Positions 1-8,910 of a stretch of 15,939 nucleotides of DNA are shown piece by piece. The notes beneath the pieces were generated by a model that saw only the letters and a list, made by a program, of their open reading frames with translations, did no database searches and was not told where the DNA came from. This DNA is from CAYTAP01 sp964435775 (GTDB lineage Bacteria > Planctomycetota > Phycisphaerae > Tepidisphaerales > Tepidisphaeraceae), in contig CAYTAP010000099.1 in NCBI GenBank assembly GCA_964435775.1, positions 1-15,939 of the forward strand, given 5' to 3'. Both the position numbers and the translations under genes were made by a program. Positions within the stretch are counted from its first letter, which is position 1. Each line of letters begins with the position of its first letter.

Positions 1-1
1 C

Positions 2-697
2 AACCTCGATGCGAAATTGCGCGTGACGACGCGGGCGGAATTGAAGCGGCTTCATCAGCGCTTGCGCACGACCACCGTCTATGTGACCCACGATCAGGAA
101 GAGGCGATGACCCTCGGCGACCGGATCGTGGTCATGAAGGATGGCAAAATCCAGCAGGCCGACACGCCCTTGAACACCTACAATAATCCGACCAACCGCT
201 TCGTCGCCGGATTCATCGGAATGCCCCCGATGAACTTTTTTGTCGGCGGACTGAAAGTGGAGGGGGACAAGATGTGGTTCGTCGAGGGGAAAAAAGAAGG
301 TGACCAGTTGACCCTGCCCGCCGGTGGGTTCCGAATTGAGGTGCCTGCGGATCGCAGGAATGGCCTCGCCGGGCGGGTTGGCCAGGAGGTTGTCTTGGGC
401 GTTCGCCCCGAGCATTTTCACCTTCACGCGCCCCTCGGGGTTGCCGATGTGGCACCTGTTGTCGTAAGCTTGAATGTTGTTGAGCCGCTGGGCAATGATA
501 TGGATGTGTATATGAACACGGCTTTGCATCCCTTTTTTGTGGGACGCGTCGAAGCCGAGATGGGTCTGAAAATGGGATCACAGGCCACTGTTTATATTGA
601 TTTGCGAAAGATCCACTTTTTCGAACCCGGAGAGACCGGGATGAACTTGAGTCTTCCCCAAGGCGCACCCACCGAGTCGGCCCATGCTGTTGCATAA
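2..697 (+). CDS. ugpC: Sugar ABC transporter ATP-binding protein (MalK/UgpC type), 5'-truncated
   Basis: This is the C-terminal part of an ABC importer ATPase that powers carbohydrate or glycerol-phosphate uptake at the inner face of the membrane. The frame is open from base 2 and starts inside the D-loop (NLDAKLR). The H-loop follows (VTHDQEEAMTLGDRI), then the MalK-subfamily segment KDGKIQQADTPLNTYNNPTNRFVAGFIG, and then about 140 residues matching the TOBE/regulatory domain of this subfamily, including VVLGVRPEHF. Walker A, the Q-loop and the ABC signature lie upstream of the window. The stop codon TAA sits in the loop of a hairpin with an 8-bp stem (681-688 with 697-704). The family is clear. 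The substrate is not, because the permease and binding-protein genes are not visible, so the symbol reflects the family only. Confidence 0.9.
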   Translation, partial: NLDAKLRVTTRAELKRLHQRLRTTTVYVTHDQEEAMTLGDRIVVMKDGKIQQADTPLNTYNNPTNRFVAGFIGMPPMNFFVGGLKVEGDKMWFVEGKKEGDQLTLPAGGFRIEVPADRRNGLAGRVGQEVVLGVRPEHFHLHAPLGVADVAPVVVSLNVVEPLGNDMDVYMNTALHPFFVGRVEAEMGLKMGSQATVYIDLRKIHFFEPGETGMNLSLPQGAPTESAHAVA

Positions 698-730
698 GCA
701 TGGGTCCATCCTCGGTCAACCGACGACTCG

Positions 731-768
731 CCCCGCGGCGGCAAAGCGGGGTTTGGTTGGTTGGTTTA
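731..768 (+). terminator. Likely intrinsic terminator after the ABC ATPase gene
   Basis: A 6-bp stem (CCCCGC 731-736, GCGGGG 746-751) with a 9-base loop is followed by a T-rich but G-interrupted tract from 752. It lies 33 bases past the stop codon, where a terminator for the transporter gene would be expected. The U-tract is poor, so termination may be weak. Confidence 0.5.
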
Positions 769-773
769 TTTGC

Positions 774-862
774 ATTCGGAGGAGTTCCGAATGAAGGGAT
801 AGGGTGCTTGAACCTTGACGTGGGAAGACCGCATTGCCGCCTTTGAGAGGTGGCTTTTTTGT
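774..862 (+). ncRNA. Possible small RNA or extended 3' UTR ending in a strong terminator
   Basis: Between the two terminator-like hairpins lies a stretch that starts with a perfect 7-bp hairpin (ATTCGGA 774-780, TCCGAAT 786-792) and ends at the strong terminator at 836. No open frame here looks like a protein. It could be a small RNA, a leader, or only the tail of the transporter message. No known RNA family was recognised and no convincing promoter was seen, so this is a weak candidate. Confidence 0.2.
836..862 (+). terminator. Strong Rho-independent terminator
   Basis: GCCGCCT (836-842) pairs with AGGTGGC (848-854), a 7-bp stem with one G-T wobble and a 5-base loop. Six T follow immediately (855-860), then GTT. 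This is the best terminator shape in the window. It separates the ABC ATPase transcript from nusA, so nusA must be transcribed from a promoter between about 860 and 1050. Confidence 0.75.
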
Positions 863-869
863 TGGAAGG

Positions 870-931
870 GTCCGTAGTCCGTTGTCGCCAACGAGCCGGA
901 AGCGTAAGCCACGGACCACGGACCACGGACC
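870..931 (+). repeat. 7-bp-period inverted repeat element (GTCCGTA / ACGGACC)
   Basis: The left arm has heptamers GTCCGTA (870), GTCCGTT (877) and GTCGCCA (884). The right arm has three exact tandem copies of ACGGACC (911, 918, 925). The arms are largely complementary and enclose about 20 bases containing GAGCCGGAAGCGTAAGC. The element is entirely intergenic, just downstream of a terminator. The heptamer core GGTCCGT also occurs in the REP stems of this window. Confidence 0.7.
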
Positions 932-937
932 GCAGTT

Positions 938-1005
938 TGTAGGGTCCGCCCCGCGGACCATGCTGCGAGTAGCCGGGAATATTGGTCCGCGAGGCGGACC
1001 CTACA
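938..1005. repeat. Inverted REP pair (BIME-like), copy 1
   Basis: Two 23-base arms (938-960 and 983-1005) are reverse complements with one mismatch and are separated by 22 bases. Each arm reads outside-in TGTAG, then a 7-bp hairpin GGTCCGC/GCGGACC with a 3-base loop. GTAG followed by a hairpin is the hallmark of REP elements handled by RAYT transposases. The stem is shorter than in the copies at 8218 and 8911, so this is a divergent subtype. It ends 45 bases before the nusA start and may lie in the nusA leader. Confidence 0.8.
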
Positions 1006-1050
1006 GGCGGACATCGGACCGCTGACCAGACAAGTAAATAGAGGTTTTGC

Positions 1051-2586
1051 ATGAATCAGGAATTGATCCGCATTGTGGATGGCATCGCCCGCGACAAGAA
1101 CATCGAGCGTGAGCAGATTTACACCAACATCGAGCAATCGATCGCCTCCGCGTTGCGCAAGCAGTATGACACGGAGGACACGACTGAGTTTACGGTGACG
1201 CTGGATCGAACAACCGGCGATATTTCGGCCGCCCGCCACGGCGAGGTGCTGCCCCTCAGTTTGCTCGGTCGGATCGCCGCCCAGACCGCCAAGCAGGTCA
1301 TGATCCAACTCATCCGTCAGGATGAGCGCGGAAGCATCTACGAGGAATACAAGGACCGCGTCGGAACGATCGTCACCGGAACCGTCGCGCGATTCGAAGG
1401 CGGCACGATGATCGTGAACATCGGACGCATTGAGGGGATCATGCCTCGCCAGGAACAGATTCCCGGCGAGGCCCACGATGTCGGCGAGCGCATCCAGGCG
1501 CTGATCCTCGAAGTCCGCGACACGCCCAGCGCCATCAAGATCATCCTCAGCCGCGCCCATGTGGAGTTCATCAAGCGCCTCTTCGAGCGCGAGGTGCCCG
1601 AGGTCGGCGAGCGGACGATCGAGCTCAAGGCTCTGGCGCGCGAGCCGGGGCATCGCACGAAGATCGCGGTCTCCAGCATCGACAGCAAGGTTGATGCGGT
1701 GGGGGCCTGCGTCGGGGTGCGCGGCAGCCGAATCAAAAATATCGTCGAGGAACTCGGCGGCGAGAAGATCGACATCGTTCGATGGAATGAATCGTCGCAG
1801 ATTCTCATCGGAAACGCGCTCAAGCCCGCGGAAGTGACTGAAGTGGCGCTCTGCTTCGAGCTCGGACGGGCGACGGTCGTTGTCAACGAAGACCAATTGA
1901 GCCTTGCCATTGGCAAACGCGGCCAGAACGTGCGCCTCGCGGCAAGGCTGACCGGGTGGGACGTCGATATTCTGACGCCGGTTGAGTTCCAGTCCAACGT
2001 CCAGCGCCTTGACCAGACGCTCCGCGCCATCGAAGGCGTGCCCGGCGAGGTCGTGGACAAGGTGATTGCGATGGGCTTGATCGATGTGCGCGACATCGAA
2101 GAGGTGGGCACGGGGCCTCTCGTTGAAGAACTGGGGCTTGAACAGGAAGTCGCCGAACGCGTTGTGGAGCGATGCGCGGTCGAGGCGAAGATCGTCGCCA
2201 AGGAACAGGAGGCGAAGAAAGCCGCCGATGCCGTCGCCAAGGCGAAGTTCCAGGCCGGCTTGCTTGGCGGATCGGATGAGGAAGGGGAGACGCCCGCCGG
2301 AACCGAAGGCGAATCGCCGGAAGCGTCCGCCAGCGGCAGCGAAGGGGTCGGCGAAGATCGCACCCCGGACCTGCGGGAGTCGGCCGAGGGCGGCGCCTCG
2401 GAAACGATCGTGCATAAAGGGGAAAGCAACGGCGCAGGGAAGGAAGTTCAGCGTCTGGATGCCGAGGAATCATCGGCGGACGATGAAAAGGAATACGCCG
2501 GCGATGAGATCTCGCAAACGGCCGCACTGGCCGAGGGACGCGTGGCGCCGCCGGCGATGAGTGAGAAAGAACTGAACAAGGATTGA
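1051..2586 (+). CDS. nusA: Transcription termination/antitermination factor NusA
   Basis: NusA binds RNA polymerase and nascent RNA and modulates pausing, termination and antitermination. In order the 511-residue protein shows the N-terminal polymerase-binding domain (about 1-100), an S1 domain (about 104-170), KH1 (about 200-265, GVRGSRIKNIVEEL) and KH2 (about 270-320, AIGKRGQNVRLAARL). A helix-hairpin-helix-like segment follows (about 325-380). The tail from about 400 is acidic, low in complexity and rich in Glu/Ala/Ser, probably disordered and poorly conserved. The ATG is supported by AGAGG (1040-1044) at good spacing. rimP, the usual upstream partner, is absent; a REP pair and repeat hairpin occupy the leader. 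infB follows after 73 bases, as in the widespread nusA-infB cluster. Confidence 0.97.
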   Translation: MNQELIRIVDGIARDKNIEREQIYTNIEQSIASALRKQYDTEDTTEFTVTLDRTTGDISAARHGEVLPLSLLGRIAAQTAKQVMIQLIRQDERGSIYEEYKDRVGTIVTGTVARFEGGTMIVNIGRIEGIMPRQEQIPGEAHDVGERIQALILEVRDTPSAIKIILSRAHVEFIKRLFEREVPEVGERTIELKALAREPGHRTKIAVSSIDSKVDAVGACVGVRGSRIKNIVEELGGEKIDIVRWNESSQILIGNALKPAEVTEVALCFELGRATVVVNEDQLSLAIGKRGQNVRLAARLTGWDVDILTPVEFQSNVQRLDQTLRAIEGVPGEVVDKVIAMGLIDVRDIEEVGTGPLVEELGLEQEVAERVVERCAVEAKIVAKEQEAKKAADAVAKAKFQAGLLGGSDEEGETPAGTEGESPEASASGSEGVGEDRTPDLRESAEGGASETIVHKGESNGAGKEVQRLDAEESSADDEKEYAGDEISQTAALAEGRVAPPAMSEKELNKD

Positions 2587-2659
2587 ACGGAAGGCGGATG
2601 CAAGGGGGGAGTGGTTTCGGGTTTGAGTTGTCGGGTGTGAGAGGTTTTTGGAGATCGTT

Positions 2660-5608
<2,949 letters not shown>

Positions 5609-5610
5609 GA

Positions 5611-5731
5611 GCAGTCGGCAGTGAGCAGTCGGCGGTCGGCAGTGAAGAAATGGCCGGTTGCATGATGTTCGGGAGAGAGCGAGGTTTGCTCTTTGTCTCT
5701 TTCTGCCCACTGCCCACTGCCCACTGCCGGC
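5611..5731 (+). repeat. 7-bp-period inverted repeat element (GCAGTSR / TGCCCAC)
   Basis: The left arm is five heptamers in register: GCAGTCG, GCAGTGA, GCAGTCG, GCGGTCG, GCAGTGA (5611-5645). The right arm is three TGCCCAC plus TGCCGGC (5704-5731). The reverse complement of the right arm (GTGGGCA units) aligns with the left arm with scattered mismatches, so a long imperfect hairpin is possible. The enclosed stretch holds an inner imperfect inverted repeat (AGAGAGC at about 5675, then GCTCT and TCTCT). The element fills the whole infB to DUF503 gap, from 2 bases after the infB stop to 7 bases before the next ATG. Confidence 0.75.
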
Positions 5732-5738
5732 TACACCC

Positions 5739-6020
5739 ATGACCATCGGCATCCTCCAACTGGAACTGTCCATCGGCGATGCGATGAGCCTCAAGGACAA
5801 GCGGCGGGTGGTCAAGAGCATCAAGGACCGCATCGCCCATGCCCACAACGTCTCCATCGCCGAGGTGGGGGCGCTCGATGAGCATCGACGGAGCATCCTG
5901 GGGATTGCGATGGTGGCCAATGACCGCCCTTACGTCGAGGGCGCGCTGAGCAAGCTTGTGGATTTCGTGCGAACGGTTCCACAGGCGGACCTGGTGGACT
6001 ATCAGATTGAATTGCTATGA
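5739..6020 (+). CDS. DUF503 family protein (YlxP-like)
   Basis: This 93-residue protein belongs to the DUF503/YlxP family. It shows the family pattern SLKDKRRVVKSIKDRIAHAHNVSIAEVG and ends with LVDFVRTVPQADLVDYQIELL. In Bacillus, ylxP lies in the same place between infB and rbfA, so both sequence and synteny agree. The family is small and cytosolic, and a ribosome-related role has been proposed mainly from context; no catalytic residues are evident. The frame is open upstream to about 5658, but those codons lie in the heptamer repeat and would give a low-complexity peptide, so the ATG at 5739 is preferred. It ends in TGA overlapping the GAGGAGG that serves rbfA. Confidence 0.88.
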   Translation: MTIGILQLELSIGDAMSLKDKRRVVKSIKDRIAHAHNVSIAEVGALDEHRRSILGIAMVANDRPYVEGALSKLVDFVRTVPQADLVDYQIELL

Positions 6021-6047
6021 GGAGGATGCTCCGGGCATCCCTTGGTT
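6019..6047 (+). promoter_or_regulatory. rbfA ribosome binding site with a spacer hairpin
   Basis: GAGGAGG (6019-6025) is the strongest Shine-Dalgarno match noted in the window, but it lies over 20 bases before the rbfA ATG at 6048. The bases between contain a perfect 6-bp hairpin, GGATGC (6024-6029), loop TCCGG, GCATCC (6035-6040). If it folds, GAGGA (6019-6023) is left only seven bases from the ATG, the ideal distance. This supports the 6048 start; folding is inferred. Confidence 0.5.
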
Positions 6048-6428
6048 ATGTCACGAAGAACCGAACGATTGGCGAGCATCATTCAGCAGGAGGTCGCGAC
6101 GATCATCCTCCGCGACCTGAGTGATCCCCGCGTCCCCAAATTGACGAGCGTCAGCCGCGTCAAGGTCAGCGAGGATTTGTCCACCGCCGACATTTACGTC
6201 ACCGTCATGGGTGGCGAGGGGCAGCGGGCCGCCGCCCTCAACGCCCTGCGGCACTCGGCTGGTTTGATGCGCACAAAACTCACCCATGCCCTGACCCTGC
6301 GAACCGTGCCCTACCTGAAGTTCCATTTTGATGAGAACCTCGCAAAGGAGCTGGAGGTCCTGGATCTGCTCCGCAAAGCCAAGGCGGAGAGTGATGAGTT
6401 CGATCGGCGCCAGGCGGGCGAAGCTTGA
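6048..6428 (+). CDS. rbfA: 30S ribosome-binding factor A (RbfA)
   Basis: RbfA is a KH-like 30S assembly factor needed for late 16S rRNA maturation. The 126-residue protein begins MSRRTERLASIIQQEVATII. It carries the family hallmarks LSDPRVPKLTSVSRVKVSEDLSTADIYVTV, the helix LNALRHSAGLMRTKL where the interrupted KH fold kinks, and the closing LRTVPYLKFHFDENL. Length is normal. A TTG at 6042 would add two residues (MVM), but the spacer hairpin favours ATG 6048. It is the last gene of the nusA-infB-ylxP-rbfA block; truB, a frequent follower, is absent and an endonuclease III-fold gene comes next after a repeat hairpin. Confidence 0.95.
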   Translation: MSRRTERLASIIQQEVATIILRDLSDPRVPKLTSVSRVKVSEDLSTADIYVTVMGGEGQRAAALNALRHSAGLMRTKLTHALTLRTVPYLKFHFDENLAKELEVLDLLRKAKAESDEFDRRQAGEA

Positions 6429-6435
6429 TAACTTC

Positions 6436-6532
6436 GATTTTTGATTGCTGATTTTCGATTGAAGGCGGTCCATCTTCATTCAACCGGAATCCTCAATCGG
6501 GGATCGAAAATCGGGAATCAAAAATCAAAAAT
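6436..6532 (+). repeat. 7-bp-period inverted repeat element (GATTTTT / CAAAAAT)
   Basis: The left arm is four heptamers, GATTTTT, GATTGCT, GATTTTC, GATTGAA (6436-6463). The right arm is five, CGGGGAT, CGAAAAT, CGGGAAT, CAAAAAT, CAAAAAT (6498-6532). The right arm is the imperfect reverse complement of the left. The element starts 7 bases after the rbfA stop and ends 18 bases before the next ATG. Its AT-rich composition contrasts sharply with the GC-rich genes on both sides. Confidence 0.75.
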
Positions 6533-6550
6533 AAGGACTGGATCCCACAT

Positions 6551-7219
6551 ATGTCGGAAAAGCAATCCACGAAGAATCCCACGAAGTATGCCGAGGACCT
6601 CAAGGCGCTGTTCAAGAAGCTGGCCAAGGGGCGCAAGGATGGCGCGCCCGCGAAACTGGACCCGCTCAAGGCGCTGGTCCGCGGCGCGATGTCGTACGAT
6701 GTGAGCGACGAGCGCGCCGACGAGGCGATGGCGCACATCGACCGCGAGTTTGTCGATCTGAACGAGTTTCGCGTCGCCACCGACCTGGAAATCCAGGAGT
6801 TGCTCGGCACCCGCTACCCCCAGATCGAAAAGCGCGTGGCGATGATCACCCTGTCGCTCAACTTCATCTTCGAGCGCGAACACACGATGAACCTCGACCG
6901 CCTCGCCACGATCAGCCGCCGCGACGCCCGGCAGTTCCTCCGCGAGCTCCCCGAGATCCATCCCTTCGTCGAGGCCTTCGTCATGCTCCACAGCTTCGAG
7001 GGCAACTGCATCCCCATGGATGATCAGATGCTTGGCTTTTTGCGCCAAAGCGGGGTGATTGATGAAGCGCTGTCGCTGGAGGATGCGCAAAAGTTCGTCG
7101 AGCATCACATCAAGGCGGAGGACAGCCACAGCTTTTTCAGGACGATGCGGTCGGCCGCGCACGCCGCGCCCGTTTCCGCACCGGCCAAAAAGGGGAAGAC
7201 AAAATCACGGTCCAAATAA
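6551..7219 (+). CDS. Endonuclease III-fold (HhH-GPD-like) protein, apparently lacking the catalytic lysine
   Basis: No exact family was recognised. The 222-residue protein resembles the helical core of endonuclease III-type DNA glycosylases: DPLKALVRGAMSYDVSDERA (about 37-56) matches the opening helices, TRYPQIEKRVAMITLSLNFI (about 87-106) the next, and LPEIHPFVEAFVML (133-146) sits where the helix-hairpin-helix should be. PMDDQMLGFLRQSG (155-168) sits at the position of the catalytic Asp segment. The Lys normally found in the hairpin (GVGRKTA type) is not present and no Cys4 iron-sulfur cluster is seen. Residues 201-222 form a basic Ala/Pro/Lys tail that could contact nucleic acid. A non-catalytic DNA-binding or structural role is possible. 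It lies between rbfA and hisG, 23 bases before hisG, so they may be co-transcribed. Confidence 0.6.
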   Translation: MSEKQSTKNPTKYAEDLKALFKKLAKGRKDGAPAKLDPLKALVRGAMSYDVSDERADEAMAHIDREFVDLNEFRVATDLEIQELLGTRYPQIEKRVAMITLSLNFIFEREHTMNLDRLATISRRDARQFLRELPEIHPFVEAFVMLHSFEGNCIPMDDQMLGFLRQSGVIDEALSLEDAQKFVEHHIKAEDSHSFFRTMRSAAHAAPVSAPAKKGKTKSRSK

Positions 7220-7242
7220 GCGAACGGAAAGTACGGAACACC

Positions 7243-8136
7243 ATGACGGAACGACTCCCCGAAGCCACCCTTCGCCTCGGCCTGCCCAGCGGGTCGATGC
7301 AGCAATCCACGATTGAGCTGTTCGGTCGGGCGGGATACAAAATCACCCTCCCCGACCGCTCGGTCTTCCCGCGCGTCGATGATGACGCGATCTCCGCCGT
7401 CCTTTTCCGGTCGCAGGAAATCTCGCGCTACGTCGTCGATGGGATCATCGACTGCGGGTTGTGCGGGTACGATTGGGTCGTCGAGAATGGCAACGAACAG
7501 CAGGTGGTGGAAATCTGCGAGCTGACCTATTCCCGCGCCAGCTCCAATCCCGCCAAGTGGGTCCTGTGCGTCCCCGATGAAAGCCCGGTTCGCCAGCCGG
7601 AGGACCTCAAGGGCGCAGTGATCGCGACGGAACTGGTGAACACGACGCGCAACTATTTCGCCCAGCGCAACGTCCCCGTCACCGTCGAGTTTTCCTGGGG
7701 CACGACCGAGATCAAGGCCCGCCTGCTCGATGCGATCGTCGAACTGACCGAAACCGGATCATCCATCCGCGCCAACAACCTCCGCGTGATCGACACGCTC
7801 CTGAGCAGCACCATCCGCTTCATCGCCAACAAGGACGCATGGAAGATCCCCTGGAAGCGGGAGAAGATGGAGAACATCGCCATGTTGCTCAAGGGCGCCA
7901 TCGCCGCCCGCGCCAAGGTCGGTCTCAAGATGAACGTGCCCGAGAACAAGCTGGATGAGGTGCTCGGATTCCTCCCCTCGGAAAAAAGCCCCACCGTCAG
8001 CCGCCTGGCCGATTCGGCCTGGGTCGCGGTCGAAGTCATCCTTGAGGAAAAACAGGAACGCGAACTCATCCCTCAACTCCGCCGCGCCGGCGCCACCGGC
8101 ATCATCACCTACCCCCTCAACAAGGTCATCCCCTGA
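7243..8136 (+). CDS. hisG: ATP phosphoribosyltransferase, long form (HisG)
   Basis: HisG catalyses the first committed step of histidine synthesis, joining ATP and PRPP to give phosphoribosyl-ATP. The 297-residue length and the C-terminal region (about 212-297, ending RRAGATGIITYPLNKVIP) mark the long form with a histidine-binding ACT-like regulatory domain, which does not need HisZ. The N terminus LRLGLPSGSMQQSTIELFGRAG, the substrate segment VDGIIDCGLCGYDWVVENG and the PRPP loop AIVELTETGSSIR (about 164-176) are all intact. Feedback inhibition by histidine is expected from the family. No other his gene is adjacent, so it is an isolated locus. No strong Shine-Dalgarno precedes the ATG. Confidence 0.95.
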   Translation: MTERLPEATLRLGLPSGSMQQSTIELFGRAGYKITLPDRSVFPRVDDDAISAVLFRSQEISRYVVDGIIDCGLCGYDWVVENGNEQQVVEICELTYSRASSNPAKWVLCVPDESPVRQPEDLKGAVIATELVNTTRNYFAQRNVPVTVEFSWGTTEIKARLLDAIVELTETGSSIRANNLRVIDTLLSSTIRFIANKDAWKIPWKREKMENIAMLLKGAIAARAKVGLKMNVPENKLDEVLGFLPSEKSPTVSRLADSAWVAVEVILEEKQERELIPQLRRAGATGIITYPLNKVIP

Positions 8137-8217
8137 CATTGGATGTTGGCTCGTCGATAACCGCAGGCTCCATCCCGCAGATCATTGCCACGACAGAAAA
8201 ATGGCCGGCATTGCATT

Positions 8218-8291
8218 TGTAGGGTCCGTGGTACCCCGCGGACCATTGTTGCCTTCGTGGCAATGGTCCGCGGAGTACCACGGACCCTACA
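8218..8291. repeat. Inverted REP pair (BIME-like), copy 2, upstream of the RAYT gene
   Basis: Arms 8218-8248 and 8261-8291 are 31-base reverse complements with one mismatch, separated by 12 bases. Each arm begins TGTAG and then forms a REP hairpin: stem GGTCCGTGG (8223-8231), loop TACC, stem CCGCGGACC (8236-8244), with one T-G wobble. The right arm ends one base before the extended -10 of the RAYT gene. It shares this REP subtype with the pair at 8911. Confidence 0.9.
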
Positions 8292-8300
8292 TGATATAAT
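8292..8300 (+). promoter_or_regulatory. Extended -10 promoter for the RAYT gene, predicting a leaderless transcript
   Basis: TGATATAAT is an exact extended -10 (TG, one base, TATAAT at 8295-8300). The usual -7 to +1 distance places the transcription start at 8307, the A of the RAYT ATG. No -35 hexamer is evident; the -35 region lies inside the REP right arm. Extended -10 promoters can work without a -35. Confidence 0.55.
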
Positions 8301-8306
8301 GCCGTC

Positions 8307-8882
8307 ATGCCGGAGTACCGTCGAGCCATTGCGCCAGGGGGTACGTTTTTTTTTACGTTGGTAACGCACGGCCGTCGCCCCATTCTTTGCACCGAACCAG
8401 CGCGTGCCTGTTTGCGAAGTGCGATTGAAACATGCCGGACATCTCGCCCATTCGATATCGACGCGATGGTTCTCCTGCCTGACCATCTGCACACGATATG
8501 GACATTGCCGAAGGGCGACATTGATTTTTCCGAGCGATGGAACCAAATCAAACGCGGCTTCACCGTGGCGTGGCTGGCCAACGGCGGCGACGAACATGTC
8601 ATCACCGCCTCACGGCAAGCCAATCGTCGTCGCGGCATCTGGCAGCGGCGCTTCTGGGAGCACCTGATCCGCGACCGGGATGATTACAACCAACATCTCG
8701 ATTACATCCATTACAACGCCGTCAAACATGGCCACGCGGCCTGCCCGCACGCCTGACCGCATTCAACTTTCTCCCGGCATGCGCAAATCGGACAATACCC
8801 ACCGGATTGGCACTGCTCGTGCATCGGCCAAACCTTCCGCCCACCCGATTTTCGTTTATTGAATGAATCAGCGATGGAGTAG
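8307..8882 (+). pseudogene. REP-associated tyrosine transposase (RAYT), interrupted by an in-frame TGA
   Basis: RAYTs are IS200/IS605-related Y1 nucleases that cut REP hairpins. The first 149 codons show the HUH-type motif LLPDHLHTIWTLP (H60, H62), then GIWQRRFWEHLIRD and DYNQHLDYIHYNAVKHG with candidate catalytic tyrosines. A TGA at 8754-8756 stops the frame just after ACPHA. Read past it, the same frame continues for 41 more codons to TAG (8880-8882) as PHSTFSRHAQIGQYPPDWHC and then RPPDFRLLNESAME, a typical RAYT C terminus in which TGA replaces an expected Trp codon TGG. It is therefore most simply a recent nonsense mutant. The shortened product keeps the catalytic motifs, so residual activity cannot be excluded. 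Codons 14-16 are a run of nine T. REP pairs flank the gene. Confidence 0.85.
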
Positions 8883-8902
8883 GGCTGACCCGCGGACCAC
8901 TG
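8879..8902 (+). repeat. Degenerate solo REP overlapping the original RAYT stop
   Basis: GTAGGG (8879-8884), then CTGA, then CCCGCGGACCACTG align with the REP arm of copy 2 minus about six bases of the 5' stem and loop. The TAG of the GTAG motif is the ancestral stop codon of the RAYT frame. It is in the same orientation as the left arm at 8911, giving two direct REPs followed by one inverted REP. Confidence 0.6.
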
Positions 8903-8910
8903 CGTGTATT

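Noticed and set aside
8754..8756. TGA read as Trp or selenocysteine in the RAYT gene
   Set aside because: TGA is the normal stop of infB, rbfA, hisG, yebC and other genes here, so it is not reassigned. No selenocysteine insertion hairpin was looked for or noted, and RAYTs are not selenoproteins. A nonsense mutation is simpler.
8680..8862. Overlapping 60-codon frame at the RAYT 3' end
   Set aside because: It is an out-of-frame reading. The true RAYT continuation is in the original frame past the TGA.
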